DNA of 64,000 nt from CAVPCZ01 sp963779225 (GCA_963779225.1 CAVZWW010000001.1:434001-498000); one strand, 5' to 3'. Counted from the stretch's first letter, positions 41,694 through 51,956 are shown. Numbers and translations are program-made. Notes: generated from the letters alone by a model not told the origin.

Positions 41694-42845
41694 TTGAAAG
41701 CTAAACTCGCACTTGAAAACGGGAGCATCCTGACCGGAGAGGCGTTCGGTGCTCCCGGTGAAGTGGCCGGAGAGGTCGTGTTCAACACGAGTCTCTCCGG
41801 ATACCAGGAGGTTTTCTCAGACCCCTCCTACCGTGGTCAAATCGTTATTCTGACCTATCCCCTTATCGGCAACTACGGGGTCAACGAAGTTGATATGGAA
41901 TCCGCCGCGCCGCAGGTGTCCGGCGTCGTTGTGAGGGAGTACACGGAGCACCACAGCAATTTTCGCGCGACGCGGAGTCTGGACGATTGGCTCAGAGAAC
42001 ACGGTATTCCGGCAATTCAAGGTGTCGATACGCGCATGCTCACACGCCTCATCCGCACACAGGGGGCGATGCGGGGCGTGCTTACGACCGCTTCCCGGAG
42101 CGATGAAGAGCTGCAATTGAAGGTACAGGCGGTCCCGTCCATGGCGGGACTGGACCTGGCGACAAAGGTCACGTGCGCCTCACCGTATGTCTGGGATAGT
42201 GCCGGGGATGAATCATTTTCGTCCCCCCCGCTTCCTGTTGAAGATCCGGCGAGGAAGTTCAGAGTAGTCGCCTATGACTATGGCATCAAACGGAACATTC
42301 TCCGGCGCCTGCAACTGTACGGATGCTCGGTAACGGTTGTTCCGGCCTCATTTCCCGCGGAAGAAGTGCTGGCGATGCAGCCGGATGGTGTTTTCCTTTC
42401 AAACGGTCCGGGCGACCCCGCGCCGGTCACCATCGCTATCCAGAACATCAGAAAACTCCTCGGGAAGGTCCCGATATTCGGCATCTGCCTGGGCCATCAG
42501 CTGCTTGCGCTGGCGCTCGGCGGGACAACGTACAAGCTCAAGTTCGGCCACCGCGGCGGCAATCATCCCGTCCGGAACCTGCAGACCGGGGCTATCGAAA
42601 TCACCTCCCAGAACCACGGGTTTGCCGTGGATCCGGATTCTCTCGATCCCCGGACCATCGAGATCACACACACGAACCTGAACGACGGGACAAACGAAGG
42701 ATTCCGCCACCGGCACCTGCCGGTGTTTTCTGTTCAATATCATCCTGAAGCCGCTCCGGGTCCGCACGACAGCGACTACCTCTTCCGTGAGTTCCACCGC
42801 ATGATGGTTTCGCGGGTTTCCCTGGCAGCTCCCTCCGCATCGTGA
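41694..42845 (+). CDS. carA: carbamoyl-phosphate synthase small (glutaminase) subunit
   Basis: CarA hydrolyses glutamine and passes ammonia to CarB to make carbamoyl phosphate for pyrimidine and arginine synthesis. The N-terminal CPSase domain (GEVVFNTSLSGYQEVFSDPS, IGNYGVNEVDMES) is followed by a class I glutamine amidotransferase with nucleophile C265 (GICLGHQ) and the His/Glu pair in QYHPEAAPGPHD. The TTG at 41694 gives MKAKLALENGSILTGE, aligned with the family start, and the product is 383 aa. A GTG at 41661 in the same frame would add 11 residues. carB is not adjacent. The next gene overlaps by 4 bases. Confidence 0.93.
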   Translation: MKAKLALENGSILTGEAFGAPGEVAGEVVFNTSLSGYQEVFSDPSYRGQIVILTYPLIGNYGVNEVDMESAAPQVSGVVVREYTEHHSNFRATRSLDDWLREHGIPAIQGVDTRMLTRLIRTQGAMRGVLTTASRSDEELQLKVQAVPSMAGLDLATKVTCASPYVWDSAGDESFSSPPLPVEDPARKFRVVAYDYGIKRNILRRLQLYGCSVTVVPASFPAEEVLAMQPDGVFLSNGPGDPAPVTIAIQNIRKLLGKVPIFGICLGHQLLALALGGTTYKLKFGHRGGNHPVRNLQTGAIEITSQNHGFAVDPDSLDPRTIEITHTNLNDGTNEGFRHRHLPVFSVQYHPEAAPGPHDSDYLFREFHRMMVSRVSLAAPSAS

Positions 42846-43594
42846 CCCGGGCCGGTTACACCGCTCTACCGGCCTACTACGACCGCTGGCAGAAATCGTA
42901 CGGCAAGGACTACAGCTCGCTTATCGCGCCACGTCTGATCGCGACACTACAGCGGTATCAGGTTCCGGTTTCCACGTTCGCCGACGTGGGGTGCGGCACG
43001 GGGACACTTGCTCTGATGCTGGCCCGGCGCGGATGGAAGGGATACGGTGTGGATGCTTCGGAGGGGATGATCCGCGAAGCGCGTGCAAAGGTTCCGGGAT
43101 CAGGCCATCATGTGCAGTTCTTGCAGCAGGACATGCGCACATTGGCTCTCCCGAAGCCGGTACAGGTGGTGACCGCTCTGTTTGACGTCCTGAATCACCT
43201 TACCCGATTACGTGATCTCCGCGCAGCCGTCCGGGCGGTGTACCGTTCACTTCTCCCCTCGGGTCTCTTTGTCTTCGACACCAACAACGAGCGCTGCTTC
43301 GCGACCATATGGACGAAAACCGAGACGATCGAGCACCGGGACTTCACCGTTATCCTGCGCAATGCATATCTCCCGCACCGCCGTCTGGCACGTTCCCATG
43401 TCACGATTCTTCCCGCAAAACCCCTTCGTGCATACCGCGAACAGGAAGTTGTGCGCGAACGCTGCTATACGCATGACGAACTGACAGAAACGCTCACGGC
43501 GGCCGGATTCCGCATTCTCGAGGGAGAAGATTTCAACTTCACAGATGTTCCCGGGATCGGCGATCTGAAGACGTGGTGGGTGGCGCGGAAATAA
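42842..43594 (+). CDS. class I SAM-dependent methyltransferase
   Basis: The 250-aa product has a Rossmann methyltransferase fold. Motif I FADVGCGTGTLAL lies at residues 46-58, an acidic post-I residue follows in GYGVDASEGMIREAR, and FLQQDMRTL corresponds to motif II. A C-terminal half with mixed strands follows, containing the HDELTETLTAAGFRIL segment common in small-molecule methyltransferases. The substrate cannot be predicted. The GTG start overlaps the carA stop (GTGA), indicating coupled expression. It converges with lhr, with only 3 bases between the two stop codons. Confidence 0.87.
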   Translation: MTRAGYTALPAYYDRWQKSYGKDYSSLIAPRLIATLQRYQVPVSTFADVGCGTGTLALMLARRGWKGYGVDASEGMIREARAKVPGSGHHVQFLQQDMRTLALPKPVQVVTALFDVLNHLTRLRDLRAAVRAVYRSLLPSGLFVFDTNNERCFATIWTKTETIEHRDFTVILRNAYLPHRRLARSHVTILPAKPLRAYREQEVVRERCYTHDELTETLTAAGFRILEGEDFNFTDVPGIGDLKTWWVARK

Positions 43595-43597
43595 GAG

Positions 43598-46500
43598 CTA
43601 CACAAAACCCTCGTATCGCATCGTCTGGTTCGCATCGCGGACAAATCCAAGCGCGGAGAGCACATCACCCAACGGGTCGAGGGTGGGACGCGTGCCGTTG
43701 CACAACTCGATGTGGATGGAACGGACCGGGCGGAGGTGCCCGGGGAGCCGGGTCAGAGTGAGCAATGCGACAACGGCCTCACGTACCAGCGCCGCCGGTG
43801 CATCGTGCGAACTCCACAAACGCGACCCATAGCTCTCCGCCAGAAGGAGCGGAAGTCCGGCGTGAAAAACGATGTAGTTGCCCGGAAGGCGAGTGACGCG
43901 GGCAAATCCTCCGGGTGCCTCGATCCCCGGACCGAGCGGGTTCGCCGGGTCGCCGGCGTTGAGCAGCACCACGCGCGGGTCCCTGAGTCGCAGAGCACAA
44001 CTCTCCCTCAATTCCTCCACAGTAACGGGTGTGGCGTACTGCATGCCCGAGAGTCCCTTCACAAAGTATCCCCGCCGGAGTTCTCCGCGCAGTTCGCGCC
44101 GCTGAAACTCGGCCGCAAGAATCGGCCACGGCAGCAGATCTTCCCGTTTGACAAATTCACGCGCCACCACGCCATACCGGCGGAGAAGAAGATCGGCGTG
44201 TTCCCCCGCCTGTTCTTCCGGGGAGAGTTTTTCGCCCATCACGCCGGGATGGTGCAGGAGCGACCAGCGTCCGCTCCATCCGGGGATCTGGAGAATGGCC
44301 TTGCGCGCGGATCGCAGGACAGGCCCGACGCCAGGGCGCGAACGGGGACCGAGAAGGCGGACCGGCTCCACAGGTGCGACGGGATCGGGACGGCCGCTCC
44401 GCTTCAGCTGGAACAGTTCACTGACGGCGTCATTTGTCGTCCGGCCGCTCCAGAAGAGCTCGGCCATTGCGGAGTTGAGAGCGGAAAGGGAAAGGTTGGT
44501 TCCCGCCCGGATGTCCGTCAGGAAGGAGGCGCCATGCCGCTCCAGATACTTCAACACGCGGGCGCCGGCTTCCGTCAGCGAAACATGCTCATCCGTTGTC
44601 TTTTTTTCGAAGAACAGGGCGCCGTTGCCGCGCTGGAAAACCAGCAGACGGCCCGGACCAGTGCCGGCCCAGACGAATCTTCCTGCCACACTTCCCCGGT
44701 CAAGAAGATCCGTAGTGAAACCGGGAATACGGCGGAAAAGAATATCCCTTTCCCAGATTTCGGCGGGCAGCGGGAGACCTTCCAACTGTTCAAGAGTCCG
44801 CGCGATATCCTGCTCTCCTGCGGGCGGGGAGCCGGGGACAAGATGATGCCGCGACTGAAGAAAGAAAGTGAACTCTTCAAGCGAACAGGGCTGAATCTCC
44901 TTCCGGAGAATGGAAATGGTTTGCCGGTGAATGCGTTCCAGGTTCGGGCGGAAGCACCATTGCGGCTCTTCCGCGGCGGGCAAACCCGGAGGCCGGAAGC
45001 GGCCGCGCGCCATATTCCGGTCCGCTTCCCAGGGGGTGGTAAGGGTCCGAATGCGGTCTTCGGGGATCGCATACCTGTCTGCGAGTTCGGCGGTCGTGAT
45101 GGGCCCATGATGTTCGACGAACCGCCGGAGCACACGGTCCGCCTCGCGGTCCGCGTCAAGCCGGGCATACGCCTGCCGGTCTTCGCCTGCCACCCATCGT
45201 GTGGTGGAACCTAATCGGACACGGACAACGCGCTGGTCCGCTTCCAGTGCGTCGACCATGGCCTGTCCATCGCCCGCGCATCGCTCCATAACCTCCTCGC
45301 TCGAGAGGTCTCCGATGCGGATCAGCAATTCCATCAGCTCCTCGGGCGTTCGTGCCCTCCGGGTCTCCTCCACGTGCTGCAGCCTCCGTTCTACCGTCTG
45401 GATCGCCTCCGGCCGGATCATCGAGGATACCGATTCGAGGTCCACAACCTCGGCCAGAAGTTCCCGGTTGATGGCCAGATATTGACTCAGCCGGTCGGCG
45501 CGTGGCTGATCCCATTCGTACATATACACCGCGATGAAGTCGAAGAGCAGGCTCGCCGCAAAGGGGGACGGGATCTCGGTCTGCACGGTCCTGACACGCA
45601 TCGCTCCGGAGGCAATCCGGCCGATCACCTCGCGGAAGTGGGGAAAATCCAGCACGTCATTGAGCACTTCACGCACGGTTTCAATGACAATCGGAAAATC
45701 CTCAAATTGACGGACGGTCTGGAGGAGATCAGCGGCGCGCAGGCGCTGCAGCCAGAGGGGGGTTCGTTTGCCCGGCGTGGTGCGGGGCATCAGCAGTGCG
45801 CGCCCCGCGTTCTGGCGGAACTGCCCGCCGAAGACCGGGGATTGAAGGACCTCTTCCAGAACGGCATCCTCGACGGCTTTGGGGTTCAGTCCATCGAAGA
45901 GATCCAGCGGAACCTCTTCGGCATCGTTGCAGCGCAGGAGGATGCCGTCATCGTTGTAGAGCATTTGCGGTTCAACTCCCGTACGGCCATGCAGGACGCG
46001 TGAGAGCCAGAGGCCGAGAAGACCGTTGACGCGCCGCCCGTACGAAGAATGGACCACAAGACGCGGGTCGCCGACCTCATCGCGGAATCCTTCAACGACC
46101 AGGAGGTCATCGTGAGGAATCACGCCCGTCGCCTCCTGCTGCCGCCGGTAGTATTCGAGGATGTTCCAGGCGGTTCTGGAATCCACGGGGAACTCCCGTT
46201 GCAGCCAGGGCAGGGTATCCGGATCGTCGATCCGTTCCGCCATCAAATGCCGGAAGGCGCCCAGACGCAAACCAAGGGCATAGCTCCTCCCGATTCCCTC
46301 ACCGCGCCAGAACGGCATGCGTGCCGGCTGACCGGGTGCGGGTGCGACCGTCACTCTGGTGGCATCGATGTTGACCATGCGCCAGACGCTCGAGCCCAGG
46401 AGGAAAGTATCACCCGTGCGGCTTTCGTAGATAAACTCTTCATCCACTTCCCCCACTTTCGTCCGGCCGTCTTCCAGATATACTCCGAAATATCCCCGGT

Positions 46501-48106
46501 CTGCTATGGTCCCTCCGCCGGTGATCGCCAGGTGGCTGGTGCCGGGCAGCGCACGCAGAACCCCGTGAATCTTGTCCCATGAAATACGCGCGCGAAGGTC
46601 TCTGAAGGCCTCGTGGGTATACCGGCCGGCAAGCATTTCCAGGACGCGTATGAACAACTCCCGGGGGAGGGAGCGGTAACAGTACGATCTTCTGACAAGA
46701 TCGTACAGCGGATCAATCTCCCGCGGTTCGATGCTTACCATCGCGACGATCTGCTGTGCAAGCACGTCAAGGCAGTTTTCGGGGATCGTGGTCTCTTCGA
46801 CTTCATGCTCGACCATGGCCCGGGCGACGACCGTGGATTCCACAAGGTCTTCGCGGTGGGTGGCGAAGATGCGCCCCTTGCTCGTCGCACTCACGAGGTG
46901 GCCCGACCGGCCGATGCGCTGCAACCCCCGTGCGATCCCCTTCGGCGACTGGATCTGGATCACCAGATCGATGCTGCCGATATCGATGCCCAGCTCCAGG
47001 GAGGAAGTTGCGACCAGTGCACGCAGCCGTCCGGCCTTCAATTCTTCCTCCATCTGCTCACGGGTTTCGCGCGACATGCTTCCGTGATATGCCTGGACCA
47101 GTGGTTCCGCCGGCGAATTCACGCCGGCAGCCGGTGCGGACGCCGCGTCTTCCTGCTCCGTCCAGGCGGTGTTCTGCGGGACGGCATACAGATTGAAGGA
47201 AGGGGCAGGCGCCCCGGTGATCAGTTCGTTGAGTTTTGCGGCGATCCGTTCGGCCAGACGCCGGTTGTTCACGAAGATGAGCGTGGTGCGGTGGCGGCGG
47301 ATCTCCTCCAGGATCTCCTGAAGAATCAAGGGCCATACGCTTTCCTGCGGCAGGAGGGAAAAGTCATCCGCCGCGCACACGACACGGAGGTCTGTTTCCT
47401 TTTTCCTGCCGGCATTGACGATCTGTACCGGCCGCGCGTTTCCACCGAGGAAGGCGGCGATCCGCTCGAGCGGACGCTGCGTGGCGGAAAGCCCGATGCG
47501 GATACACTCCTGCACGGCGATTTCCTGCAGCCGTTCGAGCGAGAGAGAAAGGTGTACACCGCGTTTGTTGCCGCAGAGCGCATGGATCTCATCAACGATC
47601 AGATACTGGACCGTTGTAAACATGCCCCGCGCCTTTGCGGAGGTCAGCATCAGATACAACGATTCGGGTGTGGTGATCAGAATATCCGGCGGCTGTCGGA
47701 TCATTGCCGCCCTGCGCGCCTGTGTGGTGTCGCCGGTGCGGACCGCAGTGCGGAGAAGGGGAAGGGAGAGCCCGAGACGGCCGGCCTCGGCGCGAATACC
47801 CAGCAGCGGCGCCTCGAGGTTCCGTTCGATGTCGTTGTTAAGAGCCTTCAGCGGGGAGATATACAGGACACGAACACCCGGGGCAAGGGATTCGTTGAGG
47901 TGTTGTTCGACGAGGTGATTGATGGCCCAGAGGAACGCGGTGAGGGTTTTGCCTGAACCCGTAGGGGCAAGGATCAGCGTGTTGTTGCCCGCGGCAATGC
48001 TGGGCCACCCCAGTTCCTGGGGCGGACTAGGCGCATTGTACACGCGTTCGAACCAGCCCCGGACTGCGGGGTGAAAGAGTTCAAGCGGATGCTGCTGAGC
48101 GGCCAT
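43598..48106 (-). CDS. lhr: Lhr-type large ATP-dependent helicase
   Basis: Lhr proteins are superfamily 2 DNA helicases with a characteristic core and, in the long form, a large C-terminal region. The 1502-aa length matches the long E. coli form. Visible motifs are Walker A APTGSGKT (47-54), DEIH (172-175) and LSATQRPLERIA (motif III region). RALVATSSLELGIDIGSIDL and LQRIGRSGHLVSATSKGRIF (motifs V/VI) follow. The C-terminal half contains winged-helix-like segments (for example HHGPITTAELADRYAIPEDR). It is transcribed alone on the minus strand, with start codon complement at 48104-48106. Long antisense open frames on the plus strand are GC-codon artefacts. Confidence 0.93.
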   Translation of the reverse strand: MAAQQHPLELFHPAVRGWFERVYNAPSPPQELGWPSIAAGNNTLILAPTGSGKTLTAFLWAINHLVEQHLNESLAPGVRVLYISPLKALNNDIERNLEAPLLGIRAEAGRLGLSLPLLRTAVRTGDTTQARRAAMIRQPPDILITTPESLYLMLTSAKARGMFTTVQYLIVDEIHALCGNKRGVHLSLSLERLQEIAVQECIRIGLSATQRPLERIAAFLGGNARPVQIVNAGRKKETDLRVVCAADDFSLLPQESVWPLILQEILEEIRRHRTTLIFVNNRRLAERIAAKLNELITGAPAPSFNLYAVPQNTAWTEQEDAASAPAAGVNSPAEPLVQAYHGSMSRETREQMEEELKAGRLRALVATSSLELGIDIGSIDLVIQIQSPKGIARGLQRIGRSGHLVSATSKGRIFATHREDLVESTVVARAMVEHEVEETTIPENCLDVLAQQIVAMVSIEPREIDPLYDLVRRSYCYRSLPRELFIRVLEMLAGRYTHEAFRDLRARISWDKIHGVLRALPGTSHLAITGGGTIADRGYFGVYLEDGRTKVGEVDEEFIYESRTGDTFLLGSSVWRMVNIDATRVTVAPAPGQPARMPFWRGEGIGRSYALGLRLGAFRHLMAERIDDPDTLPWLQREFPVDSRTAWNILEYYRRQQEATGVIPHDDLLVVEGFRDEVGDPRLVVHSSYGRRVNGLLGLWLSRVLHGRTGVEPQMLYNDDGILLRCNDAEEVPLDLFDGLNPKAVEDAVLEEVLQSPVFGGQFRQNAGRALLMPRTTPGKRTPLWLQRLRAADLLQTVRQFEDFPIVIETVREVLNDVLDFPHFREVIGRIASGAMRVRTVQTEIPSPFAASLLFDFIAVYMYEWDQPRADRLSQYLAINRELLAEVVDLESVSSMIRPEAIQTVERRLQHVEETRRARTPEELMELLIRIGDLSSEEVMERCAGDGQAMVDALEADQRVVRVRLGSTTRWVAGEDRQAYARLDADREADRVLRRFVEHHGPITTAELADRYAIPEDRIRTLTTPWEADRNMARGRFRPPGLPAAEEPQWCFRPNLERIHRQTISILRKEIQPCSLEEFTFFLQSRHHLVPGSPPAGEQDIARTLEQLEGLPLPAEIWERDILFRRIPGFTTDLLDRGSVAGRFVWAGTGPGRLLVFQRGNGALFFEKKTTDEHVSLTEAGARVLKYLERHGASFLTDIRAGTNLSLSALNSAMAELFWSGRTTNDAVSELFQLKRSGRPDPVAPVEPVRLLGPRSRPGVGPVLRSARKAILQIPGWSGRWSLLHHPGVMGEKLSPEEQAGEHADLLLRRYGVVAREFVKREDLLPWPILAAEFQRRELRGELRRGYFVKGLSGMQYATPVTVEELRESCALRLRDPRVVLLNAGDPANPLGPGIEAPGGFARVTRLPGNYIVFHAGLPLLLAESYGSRLWSSHDAPAALVREAVVALLTLTRLPGHLRPVRSIHIELCNGTRPTLDPLGDVLSALGFVRDANQTMRYEGFV

Positions 48107-48359
48107 ACATCAATCCCGTCGCCTTTCTGTCGTTCAGGTCTGCGGGGGCCGGGCACCTTCCTGTAGCGCCACACACAGTCCTTTCAAACCGATCCCAGGC
48201 GGACCGAAGCGAAAATGAGTTCCCCTGTGCGCCACCTTTAAGACGGGCGGCTTCTGCATAACAGTAGGGAATTGGTTCGTTTTGCGCAACATTGTCCATG
48301 GAAAAGTCGTATGGAAGAAGTGGTGCTCCCTTTCGATGTTCCCCCAGGAGGTTGTTTCC

Positions 48360-49451
48360 ATGAAGAAACGCATAGTTATTCTGGCAATTGCGGCTGTCGC
48401 GGTCGCCGCCGCTGTCTTTCTTCTGTTTGGCCGGTCGGTGGGTGAGTCCTCGGATGCCCTTCCCGCGATTAAAGTTACGCGGGACAATATAGTGGACAAG
48501 GCGCTGGCCGTCGGCACGATCGAACCGGAAAACGAAATCTCGATAAAATCCAAGGTCTCCGGCGTTGTCCGGAGTATCTTTGCCGATGCCGGATCATATG
48601 TCAAAGCGGGCCAGTCATTGCTCGAGGTGAAACCTGACCCGACGCCGCTTGAACTTGCGGATGCCAAGCGGCAGGTACAGTTGCGCCAGGTGGAAATCGA
48701 TAATCTCCAGAAAGAAGCGGTCCGGCAGGAATCGATGGTCAACAAGAACCTGATTTCCCGGAAGGAGTACGAGGAATTCGAGCGCAAGTATTCGGAGGCC
48801 AAGCTGCAGCAACAGATGACCGGCGAACGGCTGGCATTGCTTGAAAGCGGGAGAGTGAAGATCGAGAACACGGAGATCGAATCGATCATCAAAGCACCTA
48901 TCGACGGCTTCGTGCTCAGCAAGACGGTACAGGTGGGCGATCCTGTAACCCCGCTGACCTCGTACCAGGAAGGGACGGTGCTCATGAAAATGGCCAACAT
49001 GGAACGTCTGATCTTCAAAGGTACGGTGGACGAGATTGATGTCGGCAAGCTGCGCGAGGGGATGCCGGCGGAGCTGAAAGTCGGGGCGCTGCCGAGCGAG
49101 AAGATCTCGGGCGTGCTCTACAAGATTTCGCTGAAAGCCGAAAAGAAAGAAAATGCCACCGTGTTTCCGATTGAAGTGAGTGTCCCCCGCGCAAAAAATG
49201 CCACGCTCCGGGCCGGGTATTCAGCAAATGCCAGTATCATCATCCAGCAGAAAGACAGCGTCCTGACGATTCCCGAGCGGACGGTGACGTTCCGCAACGA
49301 CTCAGCCTTCGTCAAAGTATCCCTGGGCCCCGGAAAGGAAGAAGAGCGGTACATCAAAACCGGCCTCAGTGATGCCATCAAAGTGGAGGTCCTTTCAGGT
49401 CTCAACGAAGGGGATATGGTTCTGGAAAAACCGGTGAAGAAGATCGAATGA
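48360..49451 (+). CDS. HlyD/MacA-type membrane-fusion adaptor
   Basis: The 363-aa product begins MKKRIVILAIAAVAVAAAVF, a single membrane anchor. It continues with a biotinyl-lipoyl half-motif (ENEISIKSKVSGVVRSIFAD), a coiled-coil hairpin (about residues 85-165, RQVQLRQVEIDNLQKEAVRQ), the second half-motif (IKAPIDGFVLSKTVQVGDPV), and a beta-barrel domain. The ATG at 48360 has AGGAGG (48346-48351). It is the first gene of a unit whose next two genes are MacB-like permeases, overlapping by 4 bases. Together they suggest a tripartite efflux or export pump. Confidence 0.9.
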   Translation: MKKRIVILAIAAVAVAAAVFLLFGRSVGESSDALPAIKVTRDNIVDKALAVGTIEPENEISIKSKVSGVVRSIFADAGSYVKAGQSLLEVKPDPTPLELADAKRQVQLRQVEIDNLQKEAVRQESMVNKNLISRKEYEEFERKYSEAKLQQQMTGERLALLESGRVKIENTEIESIIKAPIDGFVLSKTVQVGDPVTPLTSYQEGTVLMKMANMERLIFKGTVDEIDVGKLREGMPAELKVGALPSEKISGVLYKISLKAEKKENATVFPIEVSVPRAKNATLRAGYSANASIIIQQKDSVLTIPERTVTFRNDSAFVKVSLGPGKEEERYIKTGLSDAIKVEVLSGLNEGDMVLEKPVKKIE

Positions 49452-50683
49452 ACGGGTTGACGACAACCGTCAGGGAATTTGTGCGGGATCTGCGGGCCCA
49501 GAAACTGCGCACAACGCTCACGATCTTCGGGATTGTCTGGGGAACCGTGGCCATCATCGTACTCCTGGCGTTCGGGATGGGATTCAAACGGCAACTGTCC
49601 ATCAACATGCACGGCATCGGTGAAGGCATTGCCATCATGTTCCCCGGCCGTACGACAAAACCGTTCGAAGGTTTTGGCATAGGCAGGGGTATGAGCTTTC
49701 TGGAAGAGGATGCCCGCCTGCTGGCCGAGCAGGTCCCCACCATCGGACGGATCAGCCCCGAATACTCGAGAGGGGATACGCCGGTCCGCGTTGGTACGAA
49801 CATCACCACGCCGGCCATCACGGGGATCATTCCGGTCTATGCGGAGATGCGGAATATCATTCCCGAACAGGGAGGGCGGTTCATCAATGATCCCGACGTG
49901 CGCGATCGGAGGCGCGTCGTGGTCCTGGGGAACGAGGTGAAAAAACTCCTCCTTGGCGAGGGCTCTGCCATAGGGAAGCTGGTCTATGTCGGACAGGTTC
50001 CCTTTACGGTGATCGGGGTGATGCAGAAGAAAACGCAGAACTCCTCGTACAACAGGCGGGATTCCGACCGGATATTCATCCCCGCCTCCACCTATGCGTC
50101 CGTCTTCGGTGCCGTCCACCTGAATAATATAATCTTCACCCCGCGCGATCCGCGGAAGTCCGAAGAAACCATCAGCAGGGTCCGGATGGTGCTGGGAAAG
50201 AAGTACCGCTTCGACCCGGAGGATACCGATGCCGTATGGATCTGGAACACGGCGAAATTCGACGAATTCATTTTTGTCTTTTTCCTTGCCTTCAATGTGT
50301 TCATGGGCCTGATCGGTAGCTTCACGCTGGCGGTCGGCGGGATCGGGGTGGCAAATATCATGTACATTGTGGTGCAGGAACGAACCAGGGAAATCGGGGT
50401 CAAGCGGGCCGTGGGTGCACGGAAATGGGATATCCTGTCCCAGTTTTTCACGGAAACGCTTTTCATTATCGGGCTGGGATCCGCGCTCGGTTTCCTGATT
50501 GCGGGGGGCATCATTGAAGGACTGAAGTATATTCCCATCAGGGAGTTCGTCGGAACTCCGGAACTCTCGGTGGAGGTGGCGCTGGTTACCATGGGTGTGC
50601 TGTGTGTTATCGGTCTTGCGGCCGGGTGGATGCCTGCACGCCGTGCGGCCAATCTGAACATCGTGGACTGTCTGAGAACATGA
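49448..50683 (+). CDS. MacB/FtsX-type ABC transporter permease (first)
   Basis: The 411-aa product has the MacB-type architecture: an N-terminal membrane segment (about residues 22-46, TTLTIFGIVWGTVAIIVLLA), a periplasmic core of roughly 230 residues, and three C-terminal membrane segments. These include the conserved FtsX motif GGIGVANIMYIVVQERTREI followed by GVKRAVGARK. It lacks any ATP-binding domain, so it needs a separate ATPase. Translation is coupled to the adaptor gene through ATGA. Confidence 0.88.
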   Translation: MNGLTTTVREFVRDLRAQKLRTTLTIFGIVWGTVAIIVLLAFGMGFKRQLSINMHGIGEGIAIMFPGRTTKPFEGFGIGRGMSFLEEDARLLAEQVPTIGRISPEYSRGDTPVRVGTNITTPAITGIIPVYAEMRNIIPEQGGRFINDPDVRDRRRVVVLGNEVKKLLLGEGSAIGKLVYVGQVPFTVIGVMQKKTQNSSYNRRDSDRIFIPASTYASVFGAVHLNNIIFTPRDPRKSEETISRVRMVLGKKYRFDPEDTDAVWIWNTAKFDEFIFVFFLAFNVFMGLIGSFTLAVGGIGVANIMYIVVQERTREIGVKRAVGARKWDILSQFFTETLFIIGLGSALGFLIAGGIIEGLKYIPIREFVGTPELSVEVALVTMGVLCVIGLAAGWMPARRAANLNIVDCLRT

Positions 50684-50714
50684 CCCTCTTACATCTGGCC
50701 GGTACCTGACCGTT

Positions 50715-51956
50715 ATGTGGCGCGCACTGCTTCTCGACTTCATTCAGGACCTCAAGGTCCAGCGTACGCGGGCTATTCTGACGATGGTGGCCATCACATG
50801 GGGGACCATCGCCGTGGTCCTGCTGCTTGCGTTCGGCGACGGGCTTGGCACGCAGATGCAGAATGGTCTGCTAAACGCCGGCAACCGGATCATGATTCTC
50901 TATGGCGGCGAGACCGGCAAACAATACGAAGGAATTCCGAAGGGACGCCGGATCCGCCTGATGGAAGAGGATGCCGCGATGTTGCGTGAGGCCATCCCGG
51001 CCATCGATCTCGTCAGCCCGCAGTACCGTGCCGGCGTGAGACTGACGTATGGCAAAGTGTCGACCAACACCGAATGCGAAGGGGTCAATCCGAACTTTGA
51101 AGAGATGCGGCGGATGTTTCCGGCGGCCGGCGGCCGCTTCCTGAATGATATTGACGTAACCATGCAGCGCCGGGTGCTGGTCCTGGGGATGGAGATCGCG
51201 CGCGAATTGTTCGGCGATCAAGATCCGATCGGCCGGGTTGTGTTCCTCGAACAGGTCCCCTTCACCGTCGTGGGGTTGATTCAGCAAAAACTCCAGACCA
51301 GCATGAACAACGGCCCCGACTCACGGCGGGCGGTGATTCCCTATACGACGCTCAGGACGATGTTCGGGGACACCCATGTGAATTCCATCGTTGTCCGTCC
51401 CGTCGACCCGTCAAAGCAGGCTGAGGTGAAGCGAGAGATCTTCCGCGTTCTCTCTCGCAAGTATCACTTCGATCCCGAGGATGAACGGACCTTGTTCATC
51501 TGGGACTTCATAGAAAACGAGAAGATGGGCAGGCGTATCGGTCTGGGCGTGTCGATATTCCTCTTCGGAGTTGGCTTCCTGACCCTTCTGATTGCGGGCG
51601 TCGGAGTGGCGAATGTGATGTACGTAGTGGTGAAGGAGCGCACACGGGAGATCGGAATCCGGATGGCGGTGGGGGCGCGCCGCCGCCACATTCTTGCGCA
51701 GTTCATGAGCGAAGCGCTCTTAATCGCCTTCCTGGGAGGCACGATCGGCATCCTGTTTTCCTGGGGAGTCATTTCGGTGGTCCGTATGCTGCCCAGTGAC
51801 GACGGCCCGATGCAGTTCCTCGGCAAGCCGATTCTCTCCTCCGCGACAATGTTTCTGACCGCCGGTATTCTCGGCCTGATCGGCCTCCTGGCCGGGTTCT
51901 TTCCCGCACGCAAGGCGGCTTCGGTCGATCCGGTGGAATCCCTGCGATATGAATGA
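50715..51956 (+). CDS. MacB/FtsX-type ABC transporter permease (second)
   Basis: The 413-aa product is a paralogue of the preceding gene: one N-terminal membrane segment (TRAILTMVAITWGTIAVVLL), a periplasmic core with ATVIGL-like strand sequence (VPFTVVGLIQQKLQ), and GVGVANVMYVVVKERTREIG near the C-terminal membrane domain. It starts 32 bases after the first permease. The two permeases probably form a heterodimer. No ATPase gene is adjacent on either side. Confidence 0.88.
   Translation: MWRALLLDFIQDLKVQRTRAILTMVAITWGTIAVVLLLAFGDGLGTQMQNGLLNAGNRIMILYGGETGKQYEGIPKGRRIRLMEEDAAMLREAIPAIDLVSPQYRAGVRLTYGKVSTNTECEGVNPNFEEMRRMFPAAGGRFLNDIDVTMQRRVLVLGMEIARELFGDQDPIGRVVFLEQVPFTVVGLIQQKLQTSMNNGPDSRRAVIPYTTLRTMFGDTHVNSIVVRPVDPSKQAEVKREIFRVLSRKYHFDPEDERTLFIWDFIENEKMGRRIGLGVSIFLFGVGFLTLLIAGVGVANVMYVVVKERTREIGIRMAVGARRRHILAQFMSEALLIAFLGGTIGILFSWGVISVVRMLPSDDGPMQFLGKPILSSATMFLTAGILGLIGLLAGFFPARKAASVDPVESLRYE

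Noticed and set aside
43712..45214. 500-codon plus-strand open frame antisense to lhr
   Set aside because: It mirrors the coding frame of a well-supported helicase, has a composition of scattered Arg, Gly and Pro with no recognisable motif, and no Shine-Dalgarno sequence.
46613..47956. 447-codon plus-strand open frame antisense to lhr
   Set aside because: It lies opposite the conserved helicase core, whose motifs require the minus-strand reading; it has no family resemblance.
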